Origin: Pseudomonadota bacterium
Lineage (GTDB): Bacteria; Pseudomonadota; Alphaproteobacteria; Rhizobiales; Hyphomicrobiaceae
Direction of reading: 5' to 3'
Length of the DNA: 64,000 nucleotides
Assembly: GCA_018242295.1 (NCBI GenBank)
Contig: JAFECE010000005.1
Location: 1 to 64,000 of the forward strand
Positions within the stretch are counted from its first letter, which is position 1, and each line of letters opens with the position of its first letter. Positions 43,151 through 52,670 of this stretch are shown here, piece after piece. Under the pieces are notes generated by a model. That model searched no databases and was not told the DNA's origin. It was given only the letters and a program-made list of their open reading frames with translations. Position numbers and translations under genes: made by a program.

Positions 43151-46100
43151 ATGGACGTGAAGTTTCTGATCGACAGGCTGGCGGAGAACGCCCGGCCGCT
43201 CGGCATCGCCGTTTTCCTGGCGTGCACCATCGCCCTCCTCCTCCGGACACGGGTTGCCCGGCGCATCCGAACCGCCATCGAAGAGACCGTTTTCTCGAAC
43301 TGGCGGCTGGCGCTGCTCGGCGCGACGGGCATCGTTCTATCGGCTGCCGCCGGCTGGCGGACCTGGGAAGGAATGTACAATTTCACCGGGGAACCCCTGC
43401 TCTCCGGCATGGTGACGTTCGGCATTCAAGGCATCATGCTGATCGTCGCGTGGCTGATCGGCGAGAGTTTTGCGACGGGCATGAACTCGCGCGCGCGACC
43501 GGGGCAATCCTCTCTCGTCAGCAGCGCCGCGCAGCCGTGGATCGGCTCGTTCATCGGCCTCCTGCTCTTCATCACGGGGTTCGTCCTTTTCCTGCAGTGG
43601 TCAGGCCCGAGCGACGGCAAACACTCTGGCGTCGAGGACATCAACTGGTCGGCCACAAGCGACAAGTTCCTGATGTTCGGGGCGGGCCTCCTGTTTTTCG
43701 CGCTTTTCGCACTCTATGCCGCGAGCGATCTGGTGCGGCCCTACGTGCAGGTGGTCCGCGTCGTCATCCGGAATTCGATGCTTTGGGTGATGTTCCTCGC
43801 CTGCATGGCGACGAGCGTCTTTTTCTCGTTCGACAGCTTCTTTACCGCGATCTTTCCGCCGTCGGAGCGCGTGCGGGCGGCGGAGCTGCGCGCGCAGAAC
43901 CAAGTCTCGGGTATCATTACCGACATCGAGCAGGCGATCGCGGCACGTCGCGCGAGCCTTGCCGAAGAGCTGTTCACGACCGGCGCGTGGAAGGGCTACG
44001 AACAGCAGCTCGAGAACATGACGAAAGCTGCCGCCCAATCGCAGGGCGTGATCGAGCGGTACGTCAACGATCAGATCGAAGAGCGCCGGCGCGCGGTCAA
44101 GGAGCAGCAGGAGCGGATATCCTCGGCGCAGGCGGGCCAGGCCGGATTGGCCAATCGAAAGACATCGCTGACGGACGAGAAGTCGAACCTCGCGGCGCAG
44201 CGGCCGGAGCTTGCAGCCGATTATGCCGCGAAGAAAGCCGATTACGACGCGAAGCTTCGCGATGTCGATGCCAAGCGCGTCGAAGCGCTGGCCGAGGACA
44301 AGGGCGTCGAAGGCAGCGGCAAAGCCGGACGCGGGCCGCTCTACCGTCAGCGGATGGACGAGCTTGGCCAGCTTCAGGCAGCCGCACAGATTGCCCAGGA
44401 GCGCATGAAAGACGCGCAGAAGCGCCTCGCGGGGGTCGAATCCCGGCTTTCGGCCGTCGATCGCGAGCTGGCGACGCTCGACGGCGATCTTGCCAAATAC
44501 AAGGGCGAAGCGGAAACGGCCGAGCAGCGCATCAAGCTCACCGAGAACAGTAGCGAGACCGACGCCGGTCCCAAGGTCGATCCGTCGCGCATTCTGCCGC
44601 TCTTCGAGCAGACGAAATCCGAGTTCCGGGCCGACCCGACGGTCGAGCATCTCGGCGCCGTCCAGCGGATGTGCGGGGACATCACCAGCGCCATGCAGGC
44701 GACGCCGGAAACGAAGGCTCTCGTTTCGAGCATCGACTGCGATCCGAAAACGACGGCCGACGCGGCGTCGACGCTGTTTGCGCTGCAGGCGGGTACGAAA
44801 ATTTTCGAAAACACGTGTATGGGCGGCGACAAACTCAACGCCAACAAATCGACGGACGATCTCTTCGCGTTCGCCCGGCGGTGTCTCGCTGACAGCGCGC
44901 TTCCGAGCGCCGACACGGACACACTCAGAACCCACATCAATCACATCGAGCTTGCACGTGATGACAAGGCACACCGCTTCGTCGTGACGCTCAACGCCTT
45001 CCAGGACGGGAACCGGCTTGCGTATCTCGCGCTCGCAATCGCAATCGGTCTCGACGGGCTGATTTTCATGTCGGGTCTTTTCGGCGCCAATGCCGTGCGT
45101 TCGCCGCTGTCGGATATTCCGAGTTTCAGGACGCGCTCGGGCTCGCAGCTCGAAGCGACGATCAACGCCGCGCTCGGCGCGCACCCTTACGAGACGGCGT
45201 GGCTGACGCTGACGTCCCTCAGGCCGATCACCAATCAGGACGGGTTTTCGGCGCTCGCGGATTTGAGCGCGATGGAGCGATCGCAAGCCGATCGCGTCCG
45301 CATGGTGCTGACGGCCGGCGCGGACATCGGCGCGGTCGAGACCGTCAGCCATAATCCGGAACGTTACCGGGTCCGGAGCGAGCTGCGCGAATATCTCTCG
45401 TCGGTTTGCGACAAGCAGTTCAAGACCGATGCGACTGCCAAGGACCGGGCTCGACTCGATCAACTCGTTTCCGCGGCGCTCGCGCCGCATCCGCGTGAGC
45501 ATTCGGAGATCGTGCTGAACACACTCGAGCCGATCCGCGAAACCGAAGGCTTCACGTCCATGGTGACTCTGACGGACATCAACAACGATTACGACTCGCG
45601 CGTCGTCCGACGCGTGATGAACGCAGGTGCGGCGGCCAAGGCGGTGGCACCTGACGTCAAGATCGATGATCGCTACTACATTCGCCCGGCGCTTTACGAA
45701 ACGCTTCTCACAATCCGGGCGACGGCGCCTGAGAGTTCAGGATACGGCTACGAGCGCGCGCGGTTCGAAGGCGTGCAGTATCGCCCGGCGCTGGATGGCG
45801 GTGTGCTACGAGACGCGCAGCACGAGCTGCCCTTGGCTGGGCGAAGTACTCCAAAGATCGAACAGCGGCGTGAGCAGCAAGCTCTGCCTCACGTTCAGCC
45901 GCTAAGCGAACAAGAACGCCAACAACTTGGCGCCTATTATCGGGATGAACTATTGGCTGCGATTGGTTTGAATTCGCAGCTCGTCGAACAAAGGCTACGA
46001 TCGCCAGAAGTGGCGCGAGCGATCAAAGATGCGTGGAAAGCGCTCGTTGGCGCAGGAGATCGTCGTCCAAATCTCGGACAGTTTCTCCGCAATTTTCAAA

Positions 46101-46498
46101 CGCGCCAAGGCAATGACCTAAGCCTTGCTTATTCTCAGCTCGTCGGCGAAGTTGGTCAGGATCCCAATAAGCGACCGCTTCTCGACGGCATCGAAGATCG
46201 AATTCAAACAGAACTCGCTTTGTACAATCTGTTCCCCGAAGTTGAGCTTTTGGATTATTTGATCGAAGAAATCGAACATGCGGCTCAACCAGACGACGGA
46301 TTGCAAGAAGGGGAGCAGGATTTAAAAGATCAGCTCAACGCGATCCGTACAAGACTCGGCAAGATGGACCTCGATAATCCACGCTCGTGGGACGAGATCC
46401 GCCAGCGCCTCGCAATGCGCACGGGTTCGGATTTCAGCAAGTATCCGAACCGGCCCGTTGATCGCGACGGCGAGCCGAGCGACGACGACGACGTTTGA
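43151..46498 (+). CDS. Large membrane protein with periplasmic or cytoplasmic coiled coil and tandem duplicated domain, unknown family
   Basis: This protein has 1115 residues. Six TM segments lie in the first 230 residues (about 16-31, 51-69, 83-104, 128-149, 171-193, 206-225). A long charged coiled-coil region runs about 240-480 (EERRRAVKEQQERISSAQ). A Cys-containing segment follows (about 490-615), then a seventh TM (about 624-650; LAYLALAIAIGLDGLIFMSG). Two similar blocks of about 90 residues follow at about 664-755 and 767-857. A charged C-terminal part ends DGEPSDDDDV. The ATG at 43151 has GGGA about 10 nt upstream. I do not recognise the family. It stands alone, divergent from zur. Confidence 0.85.
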   Translation: MDVKFLIDRLAENARPLGIAVFLACTIALLLRTRVARRIRTAIEETVFSNWRLALLGATGIVLSAAAGWRTWEGMYNFTGEPLLSGMVTFGIQGIMLIVAWLIGESFATGMNSRARPGQSSLVSSAAQPWIGSFIGLLLFITGFVLFLQWSGPSDGKHSGVEDINWSATSDKFLMFGAGLLFFALFALYAASDLVRPYVQVVRVVIRNSMLWVMFLACMATSVFFSFDSFFTAIFPPSERVRAAELRAQNQVSGIITDIEQAIAARRASLAEELFTTGAWKGYEQQLENMTKAAAQSQGVIERYVNDQIEERRRAVKEQQERISSAQAGQAGLANRKTSLTDEKSNLAAQRPELAADYAAKKADYDAKLRDVDAKRVEALAEDKGVEGSGKAGRGPLYRQRMDELGQLQAAAQIAQERMKDAQKRLAGVESRLSAVDRELATLDGDLAKYKGEAETAEQRIKLTENSSETDAGPKVDPSRILPLFEQTKSEFRADPTVEHLGAVQRMCGDITSAMQATPETKALVSSIDCDPKTTADAASTLFALQAGTKIFENTCMGGDKLNANKSTDDLFAFARRCLADSALPSADTDTLRTHINHIELARDDKAHRFVVTLNAFQDGNRLAYLALAIAIGLDGLIFMSGLFGANAVRSPLSDIPSFRTRSGSQLEATINAALGAHPYETAWLTLTSLRPITNQDGFSALADLSAMERSQADRVRMVLTAGADIGAVETVSHNPERYRVRSELREYLSSVCDKQFKTDATAKDRARLDQLVSAALAPHPREHSEIVLNTLEPIRETEGFTSMVTLTDINNDYDSRVVRRVMNAGAAAKAVAPDVKIDDRYYIRPALYETLLTIRATAPESSGYGYERARFEGVQYRPALDGGVLRDAQHELPLAGRSTPKIEQRREQQALPHVQPLSEQERQQLGAYYRDELLAAIGLNSQLVEQRLRSPEVARAIKDAWKALVGAGDRRPNLGQFLRNFQTRQGNDLSLAYSQLVGEVGQDPNKRPLLDGIEDRIQTELALYNLFPEVELLDYLIEEIEHAAQPDDGLQEGEQDLKDQLNAIRTRLGKMDLDNPRSWDEIRQRLAMRTGSDFSKYPNRPVDRDGEPSDDDDV

Positions 46499-46554
46499 GG
46501 AGCCGCGCTGCCCGACCTTCGTCGAGATTATGGTGTTGAAAGATAAATTCTTTC

Positions 46555-47403
46555 CTAGAGCTTGAATTCGACGACCTTCTGACGCTGTGTTCCGAGGCCT
46601 TCGATCTTGAGTTCCATCACGTCGCCGGCCTTCAGGAATTCCTTCGGATTGCGTGCGGTGCCGACACCGGGCGGCGTTCCGGTTGTGATGATGTCGCCGG
46701 GGTCCAGAACCATGAATTGCGTCACGTAGGCGAGAAGCTCGGGGATTTTGAAGATCATCGTCGAGGTCGAGCCAGTCTGCTTGCGCACGCCGTTGACGTC
46801 CAAAGACATGGAGAGATTATCGGGATCGGGCACTTCGTCCGGAGTGACGAGCCAGGGACCGATCGGCCCGAATGTCTCCGCCGACTTGCCCTTCACCCAC
46901 TGACCGGCACGCTTGCTCTGGAAGACGCGTTCCGACACGTCATTGCAGATGGTGTAGCCGGCGATGTAGTTCGCCCAGTCTTTTGCCTCGACGTAGCGCG
47001 CACGGGCGCCGATGACGAAGGCGATCTCGCATTCCCAGTCGAGATGCCTGGAATTTCTCGGATACATCACGTCGTCGTTGGGGCCGCAGATCGACGTCGA
47101 AGCCTTATTGAAGAGAATAGGCTCGGCCGGGATTTCCTGTCCCGTCTCCTTGGCGTGATCGGCGTAGTTGAGACCGATGGCGATGAAGTTGTGGGTGCCG
47201 GCGACGGGCGGACCAAGCCGGACGCCGTCCGGCGCTTTCGGGAGCGACGCGAGGTCGAGGCCGCGCAACCGCGCCAGGGCAGCCGGCGAAAGGTGTTCGC
47301 CCGCAAGATCCGGGATGACGGCTGAGAGATCGCGAACGGCGCCGTCCTTATCGAGGATGCCGGGTCTTTCGGCACCTGGGGCGCCAAAGCGTACAAGTTT
47401 CAT
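46555..47403 (-). CDS. Fumarylacetoacetate hydrolase (FAH) family protein
   Basis: This 282-residue metal-dependent enzyme has the FAH catalytic core. The metal ligands are the Glu residues in RHLDWECEIAFVIG and the Asp in TICNDVSER. The GLNYADHAKE motif and the C-terminal TGTPPGVG are family signatures. Members include fumarylpyruvate hydrolase, acylpyruvase and HpcE-like isomerases, so the substrate is uncertain. No aromatic-degradation genes are adjacent. It is convergent with the large membrane protein gene. Confidence 0.88.
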   Translation of the reverse strand: MKLVRFGAPGAERPGILDKDGAVRDLSAVIPDLAGEHLSPAALARLRGLDLASLPKAPDGVRLGPPVAGTHNFIAIGLNYADHAKETGQEIPAEPILFNKASTSICGPNDDVMYPRNSRHLDWECEIAFVIGARARYVEAKDWANYIAGYTICNDVSERVFQSKRAGQWVKGKSAETFGPIGPWLVTPDEVPDPDNLSMSLDVNGVRKQTGSTSTMIFKIPELLAYVTQFMVLDPGDIITTGTPPGVGTARNPKEFLKAGDVMELKIEGLGTQRQKVVEFKL

Positions 47404-47651
47404 CTACAGGTGTCTCCAAAGGCAGCCGTCAAACCGTTCGGCCGAGCTTCTAAGCAGAAAACGCCGGGGCTGCCAATCGCGTGGCGATAGCGGGCGCGAC
47501 CTTCCTGACCGGCGATCAATTCTCATCCGGCGAGGCGGCATCGGAACTTGAGCCTTCCCGGCCGGTTGACATTCACCTGCGGAGTGTTCGCCGATCAGAT
47601 GCGGACCGCGCAGGAATCCAAGTCTCGGCTTTCAGCCCTGGGGAACGATCC

Positions 47652-48209
47652 ATGAGAAAGAGGTTTACGGCCGGTTTCTGCCTACTGGCCCTCGTTGCGG
47701 CGCTCGTTGCGGTCCTGGGCGCCGGATCCCAGGCCCCAAAAGCGGACATAGGCGCGTTGGCGCAACAGCCCGCCGCCAAGCCGGAAGCCGCGCCGCCAGC
47801 CAATGCACAGGCCAAGCCAGTTCCGGTAGAGCCCGCGCCCTCCGGGACGCCGGCGATCGTGGTGGACGACAGTGCGGTTTCGAGCTTGCTCGGGAAGGAC
47901 GTGAAAAGCGCAACGGGTGAAAAGCTCGGGCAAGTCACCGATATCCTCGTCGGGCGTTCGGGCGAGGTGCGCGCCGCGGTCATCGACTTCGGCGGTTTCC
48001 TTGGCGTCGGCTCGCGCAAGATCGCCGTCGCATGGCCGGTGCTGCATTTCTCACCGCAAGGCATCACGCTGGAAATGGGACGCGATGAGTTGCGCGTCAC
48101 GCCGGAATATCATCCAGGAGAACCCGTCGTCATCGTCGGTTCGGCCGGCAGCCCGCCGCCGGAGGCTACATCCTCACCTCCGCCGCAATCTCCGGCGGCG
48201 ACCAAATGA
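47652..48209 (+). CDS. Exported or anchored PRC-barrel domain protein
   Basis: This 185-residue protein starts with a signal or anchor sequence (FCLLALVAALVAVLGAGSQA). An Ala/Pro-rich spacer follows to about residue 70. Then comes a PRC-barrel domain (SSLLGKDVKSATGEKLGQV, VRAAVIDFGGFLGVGSRKIAV), and a Pro/Ser tail ends it. GGGGAA lies about 7 nt before the ATG at 47652; the frame is open to 47481 but the upstream part has no matching features. The periplasmic role is unknown. It is 53 nt before an MFS gene. Confidence 0.85.
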   Translation: MRKRFTAGFCLLALVAALVAVLGAGSQAPKADIGALAQQPAAKPEAAPPANAQAKPVPVEPAPSGTPAIVVDDSAVSSLLGKDVKSATGEKLGQVTDILVGRSGEVRAAVIDFGGFLGVGSRKIAVAWPVLHFSPQGITLEMGRDELRVTPEYHPGEPVVIVGSAGSPPPEATSSPPPQSPAATK

Positions 48210-48262
48210 CGGCGCGACCTTCGCCCGTCGCAGGCGCTCAATCCACTGCCGCGGATTGAGAC

Positions 48263-49507
48263 ATGAGCGGCTTCAAAGGGCCGTTGGTGCCTTCTCTCCA
48301 CGCACCGTCCAAACGAAGCCAGATCGGCGTTGACTGGTTCGCGTTCTTCCTGGCCGATGCACAAGTCGGGTTCGGTCCATTCCTGACGGTCTATCTGACG
48401 GCAGAAAAATGGACGAATGCCGATATCGGCCTCGTACTGACGATCGGCAGTCTCTTCGCCCTTGTCGGACAAGTGCCTGCCGGTGCGCTTGTGGATGCGA
48501 TCGGACGCGAGCGGACACTGGCCGCAGCTTGCACGCTGACCGTCGGCGCGACCGCCTTTTCCATCGCGATCTGGCCCACATTCTACGCGGTGTTCCTGGC
48601 GCAAGTTTTTCACTCGGCGGCGAGCGTCGTCATCGGGCCGGCGCTGGCGGCGATTAGCCTGGGGCTTGTGGGGCACAATCTCATCGGCGAACGAATGGGC
48701 CGGAATGCCCGCTTTTCCTCACTCGGCAGCATGTTCGCGGCCGCGAGCATGGGAGCTTCCGGCTATTACCTGTCGAGCCAGGCCGTCTTCTTCGTCTCGG
48801 CGGCGATGACGATACCAGCGGTGATGGCGCTTTACTTGATCCAACCGTCGGACTTTCATCGCGAGGAACTGGAGCCGAAGCACGAGCCCGAATATCATCT
48901 CCTACGGGCCACCAAGACGATCTTCGGCAAGCGGCAACTGTTGATTCTCGCAGCGTCCGTCTGCCTTTTCCATCTTGCCAATGCGGCGGTGCTGCCGCTT
49001 GCCGCAAACCTCATCACCTTACGCTCGAGCAAGTCTGCTACCGTTCTCGTCGCGCTTTGCATCATCGTTCCGCAATTCATCGTCGCTTTGATCTCGCCCT
49101 GGATCGGCCGCTACGGCGATCAACATGGCCGGCGTCCGCTGCTTCTTTTGGGATTTGCAGCCCTTCCGGTTCGCGCGGTTTTGATGTCGTTCAGCGCCGA
49201 TCCGGAAGTGATGGTCGCAATCCAATTTCTGGACGGCATTTCGGCGAGTGTGCTCGGCGTGCTTGTCGCAGGTATCGTGGCGGACGTGACGCAAGACTCA
49301 GGCAACTTCAATCTTGCGCTTGGATTCATCGGTGTTGCGATGGGGATCGGCGCTTCGATCAGCACGACGCTCGCGGGCGAGATCGCGCTGCACTTCGGAA
49401 CGTCGACGGCATTTCTGACGCTCGCCGTGATCGGTTTTCTCGGGTTCCTCGTCGTCACGCTGGCGATGCCGGAAACGAGAGTCGTCGAAGCGCCTGCCGA
49501 CGACTAG
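48263..49507 (+). CDS. MFS transporter (12 TM)
   Basis: This 414-residue carrier has about 12 hydrophobic segments. The loop 2-3 motif is VPAGALVDAIGRERTLAAAC, with a second GRYGDQHGRRPLLLLG at loop 8-9. Substrate is unknown; the pattern is of small drug or sugar-efflux MFS proteins. It ends only 3 nt from the stop of the convergent RND permease gene, with no terminator between them. Confidence 0.88.
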   Translation: MSGFKGPLVPSLHAPSKRSQIGVDWFAFFLADAQVGFGPFLTVYLTAEKWTNADIGLVLTIGSLFALVGQVPAGALVDAIGRERTLAAACTLTVGATAFSIAIWPTFYAVFLAQVFHSAASVVIGPALAAISLGLVGHNLIGERMGRNARFSSLGSMFAAASMGASGYYLSSQAVFFVSAAMTIPAVMALYLIQPSDFHREELEPKHEPEYHLLRATKTIFGKRQLLILAASVCLFHLANAAVLPLAANLITLRSSKSATVLVALCIIVPQFIVALISPWIGRYGDQHGRRPLLLLGFAALPVRAVLMSFSADPEVMVAIQFLDGISASVLGVLVAGIVADVTQDSGNFNLALGFIGVAMGIGASISTTLAGEIALHFGTSTAFLTLAVIGFLGFLVVTLAMPETRVVEAPADD

Positions 49508-49510
49508 ATA

Positions 49511-52500
49511 CTAGGACTCCGCCGGTTTTGCTCCGGGCGGCGGGGTGACCGCAGTTGGTGCGGGCTTATCGAGCGGTTCGCGCTTCGCTCCCGTTATCCA
49601 GTTGGACAAGCGATCCATGTAGAGAAAGATGACCGGCGTCGTGAATAGCGTCAGGACCTGGCTGATGGCCAAGCCACCGACCATCGAGTAGCCGAGAGGT
49701 TGACGGATTTCCGCGCCGGTTCCCGTACCGAGCATCAAAGGCACGCCTCCCAGGAGCGCCGCCAGCGTCGTCATCATGATCGGCCGGAACCGCAACAGCG
49801 ATGCCTTGCGTATCGCCTCAAGCGAGGTGAGATGCTCGTTGCGCTCAGCATGAATGGCAAAGTCGACGAGCATGATGCCATTCTTCTTGACGATGCCGAT
49901 CAGCAGGATGATGCCGATCATCGCCACGAGGCTGAAGTCATACCCAAAGATCATCAGCGTCGCGAGCGCGCCCGCGCCGGCCGACGGCAACGTGGAGAGA
50001 ATCGTGATCGGGTGAATGTAGCTTTCGTAAAGAACGCCGAGGATCAGATAGACGACGAAGAGCGCAGCAGCGATCAGCAGCGGAATTGTCGTCAGCGATT
50101 GCTGGAACGCTTGAGCGTTGCCTTGGAATGTCGTCTGCATCGATGCGGGGAGGCGAAGCTCGCGTTCGGCCGCCTTGATCGCATCGGTCGCGGTACCGAG
50201 TGATACGTCCGGCGCCAAGTTGAAGCTGATCGTGACCGCGGGGAATTGCCCTTGATGCGAGATCGAGAGTGGCGCGGTCGGACGCGTGGTCCAACTCGCG
50301 AAGGTCGCGAGCGGAACGAGGCCGCCTGTCGTCGGGGAGCGGATGTAGAGATTGTCGAGGCTTCCCAAATCGCCCTGGATCGATGGCAGGACTTCCATGA
50401 CAACGTGGTAGCTGTTCTGCTGCGTGTAATACTGGGCGATTTGGCGCTGGCCGAAAGCGTCGTAGAGCGTCGCGTCGATTGCATCGGGGGTTAGCCCGTA
50501 GCGCGAGGCTTCGTCACGGTTGATGTCGACGGTAAGCGTCGTTCCCGCCAGTTGCTGGTCCGTCGCCACGTCGCGAAGCTCGGGCAAGGTTTTGAGCTTG
50601 TCGAGAATTTTTGGAGCCCAGGTGTTCAGCTCATTCGCGTTCGCGTCCTGCAGCGTATACTGGAATTGCGTTCGCGAGGCGCGGCCGCCAACGGTCACGT
50701 CCTGCGCTGCCTGCATGAAAAGACGCGCCCCTTCGACCTTTGCGAGCTTCGGCTGAAGCCGGCGAATGACTTGAAATGCCGAAGCATCACGCTGGTCTTT
50801 CGGCTTCAAGGTAATGTAGACGCGACCGCTGTTGAGCGCGGAGGTGGGGCCTCCGGCTCCGATCGCCATGGCAACGGTTGCGACGGCGGGATCGCTTGCT
50901 ACGACTTCGCCGATCTTCTCCTGGCGGCTGAGCATGGCCTGGAAGGAAATATCCTGGGCGGCTTCGGAAATGCCGGTGATGAGGCCGGTGTCCTGCTGAG
51001 GAAAGAAGCCCTTCGGAATCTCGATAAAGAGGTAGGCTGTAAGTGCCATCGTCGCGAAGAACGTCATCAGCGTGAAGAACTGATGGCGGAGTACAAAGTC
51101 GAGGCCGCGGGTATAGCCGTTGAGCATCGCCGTGAAGCCGCGTTCGCTCAAATTGTAAAGCCGGCCGTGTTTGACGTCCTTTTCGCTCTTTAAAAACCGC
51201 GATGCCATCATCGGCGTCAGCGTCAGCGAAACGAAGGCGGAGACCGCTATCGTCATCGTAACGGTGACGGCAAACTCGCGAAAGATGCGGCCGATGATGC
51301 CGCTCATGAAGAGCAGCGGGATGAACACGGCGACAAGTGAAACGCTGATCGAAATGACGGTGAAGCCGATCTCCTCGGCTCCCTTCATCGCCGCGTCATA
51401 GGGTCTGTCGCCGTGCTCGACGTAGCGGACGATGTTTTCCAGGACGACGATAGCGTCATCGACGACGAAACCGACGGAAATCGTCAAGGCCATGAGCGAA
51501 AGATTATCGAGGCTGTAGCCCATGGCGTACATCAGGGCGCAGGCACCGAACAGCGCAAGGGGAACGGTGACGCTCGGAATGACCGTCGCCCACAAGCTTC
51601 GCAAAAACACGAAGATGACAGCGACGACGAGCGCGACCGAAAGGAGAAGCGTGTATTCGACATCGGCAACGGACGCGCGGATCGTTTCCGTTCTATCGCT
51701 CAGAATTTGGATATGAATCGCCTTTGGCATCGATGCCTGAAGGCGTGGCAATTGGGCTTTGATGCGGTCCACGGTTTCGATGACGTTCGCACCGGGTTGC
51801 TTGAATACGATGAGAAACACGCCACGCTTACCGTTCGTCCAAGCCGCCTTTTTCATATCCTCGGCACCGCGGATTGCATTGCCGACGTCGCGAACACGGA
51901 TCGGACTGCCGTTGCGGTAGGCGATGATCACGTCGTCCCATGCCTTCGCTTCCGTCAACTGGTCGTTGGTGTAGATCGTGTAGCCGCGATTGGTGCTATC
52001 GAGCGAACCCTTGGGGCTGTTGACCGTCGTGATCGACAACGGAAGGCGGACCTCCTCGAGTGTCAGATTGCGCGCGTAGAGCTTGGCGGGATCCAATTGA
52101 ATCCGGATCGCCGGCTTCTGCTCGCCACCGATCGTCACCTGTCCGACGCCGGTGATCTGGCTGATCTGCTGCGCCAGCTTGGTGTCGGCGTTGTCATCGA
52201 CCGTCGTCAGGGGCATTTCGTCTGACGACGCGGACAGGATCAAAATGGGGCTGTCTGCCGGATTGACCTTCCGATAAATCGGCGGTTGCGGCAGATTTTG
52301 CGGCAGCTGGCCGCTGGCGGCGTTGATGGCCGCCTGGATGTCGTTGGCGGCGCCGTCGATATCTCGATTGAGATCGAACTGCACGACGACGGTCGTGACG
52401 CCGAGGCCGCTCGTCGACGTCGTCTGAGTGACGCCGGGTATCTGCGCAAACTGGCGCTCGAGCGGTTGCGCCACATTCGACGCCATCGTTTCAGGGCTGG

Positions 52501-52669
52501 CGCCGGGAAGCGTGGCCGAAACCTGAATGGTCGGAAAATCGATCTGCGGCAGCGGCGCAACCGGCAGACTGAGGAACGCGATAACGCCGACGAACAGAAT
52601 GCCCACCATGATGAGCGAGGTGCCAATCGGGTAACGGATGAAGATGCCAGATACGCCGCCGGTTGCCAT
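49511..52669 (-). CDS. RND efflux permease (MdtB/MdtC/AcrB-like)
   Basis: This inner-membrane proton-drug antiporter of 1052 residues has an N-terminal IFIRYPIGTSLIMVGILFVGVIAFLSLPVAPLPQIDFPTI. The first periplasmic domain and TM4 motif with SVGFVVDDAIVVLENIVRYVE follow (Asp pair for proton relay). LLTPMMASRFLK-like and FPQQDTGLITG segments are characteristic of the HAE1/MdtBC class. The start at 52669 lies 1 nt after the stop of the adaptor gene, so the two are coupled. A TolC outer-membrane partner is not encoded nearby. Substrate is unknown; only one pump subunit of the MdtBC kind is present. Confidence 0.93.
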   Translation of the reverse strand: MATGGVSGIFIRYPIGTSLIMVGILFVGVIAFLSLPVAPLPQIDFPTIQVSATLPGASPETMASNVAQPLERQFAQIPGVTQTTSTSGLGVTTVVVQFDLNRDIDGAANDIQAAINAASGQLPQNLPQPPIYRKVNPADSPILILSASSDEMPLTTVDDNADTKLAQQISQITGVGQVTIGGEQKPAIRIQLDPAKLYARNLTLEEVRLPLSITTVNSPKGSLDSTNRGYTIYTNDQLTEAKAWDDVIIAYRNGSPIRVRDVGNAIRGAEDMKKAAWTNGKRGVFLIVFKQPGANVIETVDRIKAQLPRLQASMPKAIHIQILSDRTETIRASVADVEYTLLLSVALVVAVIFVFLRSLWATVIPSVTVPLALFGACALMYAMGYSLDNLSLMALTISVGFVVDDAIVVLENIVRYVEHGDRPYDAAMKGAEEIGFTVISISVSLVAVFIPLLFMSGIIGRIFREFAVTVTMTIAVSAFVSLTLTPMMASRFLKSEKDVKHGRLYNLSERGFTAMLNGYTRGLDFVLRHQFFTLMTFFATMALTAYLFIEIPKGFFPQQDTGLITGISEAAQDISFQAMLSRQEKIGEVVASDPAVATVAMAIGAGGPTSALNSGRVYITLKPKDQRDASAFQVIRRLQPKLAKVEGARLFMQAAQDVTVGGRASRTQFQYTLQDANANELNTWAPKILDKLKTLPELRDVATDQQLAGTTLTVDINRDEASRYGLTPDAIDATLYDAFGQRQIAQYYTQQNSYHVVMEVLPSIQGDLGSLDNLYIRSPTTGGLVPLATFASWTTRPTAPLSISHQGQFPAVTISFNLAPDVSLGTATDAIKAAERELRLPASMQTTFQGNAQAFQQSLTTIPLLIAAALFVVYLILGVLYESYIHPITILSTLPSAGAGALATLMIFGYDFSLVAMIGIILLIGIVKKNGIMLVDFAIHAERNEHLTSLEAIRKASLLRFRPIMMTTLAALLGGVPLMLGTGTGAEIRQPLGYSMVGGLAISQVLTLFTTPVIFLYMDRLSNWITGAKREPLDKPAPTAVTPPPGAKPAES

Positions 52670-52670
52670 G

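Noticed and set aside
43601-45502. 633-residue minus-strand frame and a 493-residue plus-strand frame at 43072-44553
   Set aside because: Both are shadows of the 1115-residue protein gene in a high-GC region; they are Arg-rich without domains.
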